Assembly: GCA_021841795.1 (NCBI GenBank)
Contig: JAKCDN010000087.1
Coordinates: forward strand, 1-9,757
Reading direction: 5' to 3'
From: Acidobacteriota bacterium
GTDB lineage: Bacteria > Acidobacteriota > Terriglobia > Terriglobales > Acidobacteriaceae
DNA length: 9,757 nucleotides
In this document: positions 5,788 to 9,757 of the stretch, piece after piece
Layout: each line of letters opens with the position of its first letter
Position numbering within the stretch: the first letter of the stretch is position 1
Notes under the pieces: model-generated
What the model saw: only the letters and a program-made list of their open reading frames with translations
What the model was told of the DNA's origin: nothing
Database searches by the model: none
Made by a program: the position numbers and the translations under genes

Positions 5788-7344
5788 ATGCGTTTGCCTG
5801 AACATCTGCATTGGAAGCAAAGACCCGTCCGGCGCGCGCCCCGCACTTGCATATTCTTTGCGAAAGGGTGGAGGCCATGGAAGGTCCGCGCCCGCGCTGC
5901 ATCGCTCGCCTTCTTGTTTCTCGCCGGCTGCAACGTTGGCCCCAGGTATCAGCCGCCGACCGCGCCTACGGTTGTCGCCTATACGCCGGAGCGGCAGCCG
6001 GCACAGACCACCGCAAGCCCGGGCTCCGCGGGCGCAGCGCAACGGTTCGACGCTTCCAGCGCGATCCCGGCGCAGTGGTGGACGCTCTTTCACTCGCCGG
6101 AACTCGACAGCATGATGAAGACCGCTCTTGCCAATAGTCCCACTCTGGCGCAAGCATCCGCGCGGCTCCGTGAAGCGCAGGAAGAATTGAATGCGCGCGC
6201 GGGCGCCACCAAGTATCCCTCCGTCGTCGCCAACGCGTCCATCGCGGGCGAACAGCCGAACCTTTCCGCATACGGCATTCCATTTCCTAACCCATCGCCT
6301 TTCGCGCTGCTGGATGGATCGATCAGCGTATCGTATGCCCTCGATATCTTCGGAGCCAACCGGCGGGCGATTGAAGCTCTTCATGCGGGAAGAGACTACG
6401 CGAGCTGGCAACTGGAGGGCGCGCGCCTGATGCTGGCCGGGAATCTTGTCTCCGCCGTCATCCGGCAGGCACAACTTGGCAAGCAAATTGAGATCATGCG
6501 GCAATTGCTCGCGGTCGAGCAACGCGAACTTGCCATCGCGAAGGAGCGGCGGCAGGTCGGCGGCGCCTCGCAAACAGACGTTGAAAGCCGCAGCTCTGCC
6601 GCGGCGGAGACACAGGCCGTAATTCCGTCGCTCGATGCCCAGCTCGACCAGGTCAATCATCAGATTGCCGTGTTGATGGGCGAGCCGCCCGCCGAGGCGC
6701 ACATACCCACAGTCTCGCTCGATGCCCTGCGTCTCCCGGTGGATTTACCGCTCAGTCTCCCTTCGGCGCTGGTACATCAGCGACCCGACATACGCGCCGC
6801 CGAGTCTCTCCTGCATCAGGCCAGCGCCAACGTCGGTATCGCCACAGCCAACCTCTATCCGCAGATCGTGCTCTCGGCAAGCGGCGGCGCCCTGGGCACA
6901 AGCTTCGTCAACGGCGGCGACCTATGGAACATCGGCTCTTCTCTCACGCAGCCAATCTATAACGGAGGCGCTCTGCGCGCGGAGAAGCGCAAGGCCGAGG
7001 CGGCTTATCAGGAGGCGGCAAGCGTGTACAAGCAAACCGTGCTCCAATCGTTCCAGCAGGTTGCCGACACGCTCACGGCCATTGACCACGACGCCGAGAC
7101 GCTGAAAGCGCGCAGTGACTCGTCGGCCGCGGCCGATGCCAGTTACCGGATTGCCCTGGATCGCTACAGCGCCGGAGGAATGAGCAAGCTGGCGCTGTTT
7201 GCAGCCGAGCGGCAGCGGCTGGAGGCTGCGCTTGACCGCATCGGCGCGGTAAGCGCGCGATTCTCTGACTCGGCTACACTCTTCCAGGCACTTGGCGGCG
7301 GCTGGTGGAGCCACGCGCCTGCGACCACGGCTGCGAACCCATAG
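5788..7344 (+). CDS. NodT-type outer membrane efflux channel lipoprotein
   Basis: This 518-residue protein is a TolC-like outer-membrane channel of the NodT/OprM lipoprotein group. The lipobox LAGC places the lipidated residue at Cys48, followed by NVGPRYQPP, the family's typical opening. Two outer membrane efflux protein repeats follow. The second contains RPDIRAAESLL (from Arg332) and QPIYNGGALRAEKRK (from Gln388), with long helical stretches between. AGAGG lies 7 nt before ATG 5788, and the gap to the permease stop is 11 nt. The 34 or so residues before the hydrophobic signal core are unusually long and basic, but no other ATG, GTG or well-placed TTG occurs before the lipobox, so this start stands. 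Its place at the end of the operon supplies the outer-membrane part of the pump, which E. coli ybh lacks. Confidence 0.95.
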   Translation: MRLPEHLHWKQRPVRRAPRTCIFFAKGWRPWKVRARAASLAFLFLAGCNVGPRYQPPTAPTVVAYTPERQPAQTTASPGSAGAAQRFDASSAIPAQWWTLFHSPELDSMMKTALANSPTLAQASARLREAQEELNARAGATKYPSVVANASIAGEQPNLSAYGIPFPNPSPFALLDGSISVSYALDIFGANRRAIEALHAGRDYASWQLEGARLMLAGNLVSAVIRQAQLGKQIEIMRQLLAVEQRELAIAKERRQVGGASQTDVESRSSAAAETQAVIPSLDAQLDQVNHQIAVLMGEPPAEAHIPTVSLDALRLPVDLPLSLPSALVHQRPDIRAAESLLHQASANVGIATANLYPQIVLSASGGALGTSFVNGGDLWNIGSSLTQPIYNGGALRAEKRKAEAAYQEAASVYKQTVLQSFQQVADTLTAIDHDAETLKARSDSSAAADASYRIALDRYSAGGMSKLALFAAERQRLEAALDRIGAVSARFSDSATLFQALGGGWWSHAPATTAANP

Positions 7345-7384
7345 AACGGAACGCTCCGCAGCCGGCCCGCCGATGCGACTTGCC

Positions 7385-7855
7385 CTATCTCTCGCCTTTT
7401 GCACTGCGCAGGCCAGCAAAACGCCGCCGCAGAACCTCCAGGCGATAGTGAAAGATGCGCTCGACATCGGGGCGCACGAGCCAGCGCTCGACGAGAAAAT
7501 CGAATGCCACCGCGTAACGTACCGCATCCCGGGCCAGTGTGCCGCCGTCCTGCGGCGTAAACGTGTGCTCGTGAACCCACTGGCGATACGGCCCGCGCAG
7601 TTGCTCGTCTACGAAACGATACGGGGGCTCCCAGGCGCTGATGCGCGTGCGCCATCGCATGGGCAGGCCGCGCACCCGCAGCTTGTAATCAATGAGAGTT
7701 CCCTCGCCCATGACCACGGGCGCCGGAGTAAGAATCCTGAAGTTGAGCCACGGAGGCGTGATGGCTTCCAGATTGGCCGCATCGGCAAAAAATGGAAAGA
7801 TCTCCTCGGGCGGCTGCGGCAGCCAGATCTCGCTGTTGAATGTCCTGACGTTCAT
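7385..7855 (-). CDS. SRPBCC (START-like/cyclase) superfamily protein
   Basis: This 156-residue protein is predicted to have the SRPBCC fold, a cupped beta-sheet with a long C-terminal helix that holds hydrophobic ligands. Visible features are the opening WLPQPPEEIFPFFADAANLE (11-30), TPPWLNFRI (33-41), the repeated amphipathic strands (LIDYKLRVRGLPMRWRTRI), DEQLRGPYRQWVHEHTF (83-99), and a closing helix (VERIFHYRLEVLRRRFAGL). Related bacterial proteins are often annotated as cyclase/dehydrase, but no catalytic residue can be named and the ligand is unknown. The start at 7855 coincides with the beginning of the conserved fold. The frame stays open to an ATG at 7972, but codon third positions become AT-richer there and no ribosome site is clear at either start. 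It converges with the efflux operon (40 nt between stops) and is probably monocistronic. Confidence 0.8.
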   Translation of the reverse strand: MNVRTFNSEIWLPQPPEEIFPFFADAANLEAITPPWLNFRILTPAPVVMGEGTLIDYKLRVRGLPMRWRTRISAWEPPYRFVDEQLRGPYRQWVHEHTFTPQDGGTLARDAVRYAVAFDFLVERWLVRPDVERIFHYRLEVLRRRFAGLRSAKGER

Positions 7856-8080
7856 ATCGGTTGTACCAGCACTCTTATCGGATGCGGCGGGAAGGAAAGC
7901 GAAGCAGGCCGTGGCGCCAAAACACAAAGTAAGTGGATCGGCGCCGGTGCTCCGGCTTGCTTGCAGCCGCATAATATTTGCTTTTTATTCGCCTAACATA
8001 ACTTTAGTCAGTCGTCCATAGGGAGAACCCAAGAAGTACACCCAACCTATTGTGGTGTCTTGAATCTTGAAATCTATTAG

Positions 8081-8110
8081 TCGGTGTTCCGTGGGAGCAC
8101 ATGGATTTCC
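8081..8110 (+). promoter_or_regulatory. Candidate MraZ box array, proximal to the possible promoter
   Basis: Three consecutive decamers, TCGGTGTTCC, GTGGGAGCAC and ATGGATTTCC, place GG at exactly 10-nt steps (8083, 8093, 8103). The known MraZ operator in E. coli is a set of TGGGN repeats with 5-nt spacers, so the step is the same; only the central copy has the full TGGGA. MraZ normally represses its own promoter, which makes a site upstream of mraZ expected. The array starts 311 nt before the mraZ ATG, which is far. Confidence 0.35.
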
Positions 8111-8133
8111 TACGCTTTCCACCGATTTTTCGC

Positions 8134-8148
8134 TTGGCTCTGAGCCAA
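8134..8148. repeat. 15-bp perfect palindrome
   Basis: TTGGCTC-T-GAGCCAA is a perfect inverted repeat around 8141. It can fold as a six-pair hairpin with a three-base loop. No T-run follows it on either strand, so it is not a rho-independent terminator. An operator for a dimeric protein or a leader hairpin are the alternatives. It lies between the two GG-motif arrays. Confidence 0.45.
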
Positions 8149-8170
8149 AACAGGGTTACTATTTTCGAGA

Positions 8171-8228
8171 GTTGGTAATTTATGGAGTTGCTTGGAGCTA
8201 TACAGGAACTATTTGGAGCTTCAAGGCA
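8171..8228 (+). promoter_or_regulatory. Helically phased array of six TGGAG-like motifs, second candidate MraZ box
   Basis: TGGTA (8173), TGGAG (8183), TGGAG (8193), AGGAA (8204), TGGAG (8214) and AGGCA (8224) follow at steps of 10, 10, 11, 10 and 10 nt. The 8-mer TTGGAGCT is repeated exactly at 8192-8199 and 8213-8220, two helical turns apart. The spacing matches the MraZ box; the bases match it only in part (GGA in place of GGG). It could also be a site for another multimeric regulator. Confidence 0.4.
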
Positions 8229-8344
8229 ATTTCCAGAGCAAGTTTACTCCCATTTCTTTCAGGGAGACTGGCTTTGAACGGCAAAAGCGGTATGGGAATC
8301 AGCCTGACTAACCAGGGACGCCCAAGAGGGCAAAGCAAGTGAGG

Positions 8345-8373
8345 CCGCGGCACGGGAAGAGCACCACCCGCGG
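8345..8373 (+). other. Possible leader hairpin with CCGCGG arms before mraZ
   Basis: CCGCGG occurs at 8345-8350 and 8368-8373, separated by 17 nt, and the copies can pair as a six-base GC stem. It ends about 8 nt before the GAGG (8381-8384) that serves as the mraZ ribosome site, so it may affect translation. Each copy is itself a palindrome, so chance pairing is possible. Confidence 0.3.
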
Positions 8374-8391
8374 AGGGAATGAGGCAGGCAG

Positions 8392-8847
8392 ATGTTTCGC
8401 GGTAATCATCCAGCCAAGGTTGAAGAGAGCGGCCGGCTCAAGCTGCCGGTGCCCTTCAAGCAGTTGCTGGATGCCGCGAACGTAACCGACCTTTTTGTGA
8501 CCAGCGAAGATGGCGAGCGGGCCCAGATATGGCCGCTCCCCGAATGGGAAAAGATTGAGGCGCAATTAGCAAAGCACAGCGCCATGAACGACGCAGTTTC
8601 GAAGTATCTGGACATCGTCAGCTATTACGGCCAGCAGGTGAAGATTGACGGCCAGGGACGATTCATGCTGCCGCAGTTGCTGCGGGGCGCGGCAAGACTG
8701 GAAGGCGATCTTGCCGTGATGGGCAAGATCAATCACCTCGAAGTGATCAACCGGCCGAACTTTGAGCAGAAGCTTCCGGCCAGGGCGCTTTCGGCAGATG
8801 AACGCAAGCTGGTAGGCGGGATTCTGGCCGGAGAGAGCGGTTCGTAA
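8392..8847 (+). CDS. mraZ: Transcriptional regulator MraZ
   Basis: This 151-residue protein is MraZ, a DNA-binding protein that forms ring-shaped oligomers and regulates the division and cell wall cluster it begins. It has two SpoVT-AbrB-type repeats, marked by the family motif ESGRLKLP at 12-19 and GQGRFMLP at 87-94. The opening MFRGNHPAKV is typical. Length is close to the usual value of about 150. The ATG at 8392 has GAGG 7 nt upstream and matches the conserved N-terminus. rsmH follows after 19 nt, the standard gene order. A 536-base gap upstream with repeated GG motifs probably contains its own promoter and autoregulatory operator. In the first repeat, Glu-Ser replaces the common Lys-Gly/Asp-x-Lys-Gly form before GR, a mild departure. 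Confidence 0.96.
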   Translation: MFRGNHPAKVEESGRLKLPVPFKQLLDAANVTDLFVTSEDGERAQIWPLPEWEKIEAQLAKHSAMNDAVSKYLDIVSYYGQQVKIDGQGRFMLPQLLRGAARLEGDLAVMGKINHLEVINRPNFEQKLPARALSADERKLVGGILAGESGS

Positions 8848-8862
8848 GCCCCTCAGGGGGGC
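8848..8862 (+). other. GC hairpin covering the rsmH ribosome binding site
   Basis: Directly after the mraZ stop, GCCCC (8848-8852) can pair perfectly with GGGGC (8858-8862), leaving the loop TCAGG. The paired strand contains most of the AGGGGGG (8855-8861) that is the only Shine-Dalgarno candidate for rsmH, 5 nt before its ATG. A ribosome finishing mraZ would cover and open this stem, so it could couple rsmH translation to mraZ. There is no T-run, so it is not a terminator. Confidence 0.5.
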
Positions 8863-8866
8863 GCAC

Positions 8867-9757
8867 ATGACGCAGCCAATAGCACGGCATGTGCCGGTTC
8901 TTTTTCAAGAGAGTTTGGAATTCCTCCGCGTGAGGCCCGATGGAACGTACGTAGATTGCACGCTGGGCCTTGCCGGACACGCCGAAGGTATTTTGCGGCG
9001 GCTGGGGCCCCAGGGACGGCTGATCGGTTTCGATCGCGACCCGGAGACGCTGGAGCTGGCAACAGCCCGCCTTGCAAAGGCCGCGGCGGAGATGGGCGAC
9101 CAGGCGCCGCAACTCACTTTAGTCGGTGAGGCGTTCAGCAGCATCGCCGAACATGTCGCCCCGGCATCGGTTGACGGCTTGCTGGCCGACTTCGGCGTAA
9201 GCAGCCTGCACTTCGACGAAGCGCGCAGAGGATTCAGTTTTCAGGCAGACGGCCCTTTAGACATGCGTTTGGATACGCGTTCGGGGCCGACCGCCGGACA
9301 AGTGGTGAATGAGATGGATGAGCGCGAGCTCGCCAATCTTATTTACGAATACGGTGAGGAAAGGAGGTCGCGGACAGTCGCCAGAGCCATTGTGCGGGGA
9401 CGGCCGGTTACATCCACAGGTCAGTTAGCCAGGATTGTAGCCTCAGCCGTCCCGCCAATGAAACACATCCACCCGGCCACGCGGACCTTTCAGGCACTGC
9501 GTATCTTTGTTAACCAGGAATTAGACGAAATAAGGGCTTTGTTCGAGGCCGCACCCAGGTTACTTAAGCCCTCCGCACGGCTTGTCGTCATCAGTTTTCA
9601 TTCTCTTGAAGATCGCATCGCGAAAGACAGCATCCGGGAAGGCGCGCAGAAGGGCATCTGGGAGGTTTTAACCAGAAAGCCTGTCACTGCCGGCGAAGAA
9701 GAAACAGATCGCAACCCGCGCGCACGCAGCGCCAAGCTAAGAGCAGCGGAAAGAATT
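8867..9757 (+). CDS. rsmH: 16S rRNA (cytosine(1402)-N4)-methyltransferase RsmH (3' end outside window)
   Basis: RsmH (MraW) methylates N4 of C1402 in 16S rRNA using S-adenosylmethionine, tuning the ribosomal P site. The 297 residues seen are open to the right edge; family proteins are about 300-315 residues, so only the last part is missing. Motifs in order: HVPVLFQESL (8-17), the SAM-binding loop CTLGLAGHAEGIL (31-43), acidic FDRDP (55-59), ADFGVSSLHFDEARRGFSF with DGPLDMRLD (107-136), IHPATRTFQALRIFVNQEL (201-219), VISFHSLEDR (241-250) and NPRARSAKLRAAER (283-296). Two places depart from the usual pattern: the loop reads GLAGH where GGGGH or GRGGH is common, and FGVSSLHFD replaces LGVSSxQLD. 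The enzyme core is otherwise intact. The ATG at 8867 is preceded by AGGGGGG. It sits 19 nt after mraZ, as in most bacteria. Confidence 0.96.
   Translation, partial: MTQPIARHVPVLFQESLEFLRVRPDGTYVDCTLGLAGHAEGILRRLGPQGRLIGFDRDPETLELATARLAKAAAEMGDQAPQLTLVGEAFSSIAEHVAPASVDGLLADFGVSSLHFDEARRGFSFQADGPLDMRLDTRSGPTAGQVVNEMDERELANLIYEYGEERRSRTVARAIVRGRPVTSTGQLARIVASAVPPMKHIHPATRTFQALRIFVNQELDEIRALFEAAPRLLKPSARLVVISFHSLEDRIAKDSIREGAQKGIWEVLTRKPVTAGEEETDRNPRARSAKLRAAERI

Larger units (their letters stand above)
7856..8391. other. Gene-free gap of lower GC between SRPBCC gene and mraZ
   Basis: These 536 bases are clearly poorer in GC than the flanking genes and hold no convincing gene. The stretch 7856-7972 may be leader of the minus-strand SRPBCC gene. 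From about 8050 the sequence probably carries the mraZ promoter and a leader. Inside are two arrays of GG-centred motifs at about 10-bp spacing, a 15-bp palindrome, and short GC-rich hairpins near the mraZ start (including GCCC-AAGA-GGGC at 8320-8331). No -35/-10 pair is good enough to call; the best is TTGTGG (8050-8055) with TATTAG (8075-8080) at an over-long 19-nt spacer. Confidence 0.6.

Noticed and set aside
5783..6115. Alternative frame starting at ATG 5783, just before the channel gene
   Set aside because: Its ATG is only 2 nt from AGAGG, too close for initiation, and the frame does not encode the lipobox and efflux domains.
5755..6702. A 315-codon minus-strand open frame opposite the outer membrane channel gene
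   Set aside because: The plus-strand protein has a lipobox and two efflux-channel repeats. The antisense translation is Arg-rich and has no recognisable fold.
7345..7384. Possible bidirectional terminator between the convergent channel and SRPBCC genes
   Set aside because: Only a four-pair CGGA/TCCG stem is present, with no T-run on either strand.
7856..7972. N-terminal extension of the SRPBCC protein from ATG 7972, with a weakly signal-like stretch
   Set aside because: Third-position GC drops in this part, no ribosome site precedes it, and the conserved fold begins at the ATG at 7855.
8067..8342. A 91-codon frame with a TTG start in the gap before mraZ
   Set aside because: There is no ribosome binding site, codon use is unlike neighbouring genes, and the product resembles no family. 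The region is better explained as regulatory.
1..9757. Mobile elements, CRISPR arrays, tRNA or rRNA genes, or a defence system
   Set aside because: I saw no transposase or integrase motifs, no regularly spaced long repeats, no tRNA-like cloverleaf and no rRNA sequence. All confident genes belong to efflux, envelope or division functions.

Overview
The window reads as a high-GC bacterial chromosome segment with strong G/C preference at third codon positions. It is most plausibly from the Acidobacteriota (Terriglobia-like). That guess rests on the style of the MraZ protein (opening MFRGNHPAKV), the M48 protease with an added C-terminal domain, and recollection of related proteins; no marker in the window proves it. 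Most of the window is recognisable. I see no tRNA, rRNA, CRISPR array, transposase or integrase.

Left part (1-1842): the 3' end of an unrecognised plus-strand gene (to 223) converges with a secreted M48-family zinc metalloprotease on the minus strand (283-1842). That protease carries an extra PsbP-like C-terminal domain. A divergent regulatory gap (1843-2023) follows. It holds a candidate minus-strand promoter for the protease, a plus-strand promoter with a perfect TTGACA box, an inverted repeat over that box, and a 9-bp direct repeat whose second copy contains the start codon of the next gene.

Middle part (2024-7344): a tight five-gene plus-strand operon encodes a complete tripartite ABC exporter and its regulator. 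The genes are a TetR-type repressor, a lipoprotein HlyD/YbhG-type membrane fusion protein, a YbhF-like ATPase, a YbhS/YbhR-like ABC-2 permease and a NodT-type outer membrane channel lipoprotein. The order TetR-MFP-ATPase-permease matches the Escherichia coli cecR-ybhGFSR locus, but here there is one ATPase domain and one permease gene, and the outer membrane channel is part of the operon. The three transport genes are joined by ATGA overlaps and the others by gaps of 11-14 nt. The inferred model is that the repressor senses a small hydrophobic compound and the pump expels it across both membranes.

Right part (7385-9757): a minus-strand SRPBCC-fold gene converges with the operon. A 536-base gap of lower GC (7856-8391) follows, then the start of the division and cell wall (dcw) cluster: mraZ and rsmH, the latter cut by the window end. 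The gap holds two arrays of GG-centred motifs spaced about 10 bp apart, resembling the MraZ box (TGGGN repeated with 5-nt spacers). A GC-rich hairpin lies between mraZ and rsmH and covers the rsmH ribosome binding site. These regulatory structures, the protease domain fusion and the compact self-contained pump are the points most worth checking; I found no clear sign of a wholly new system.
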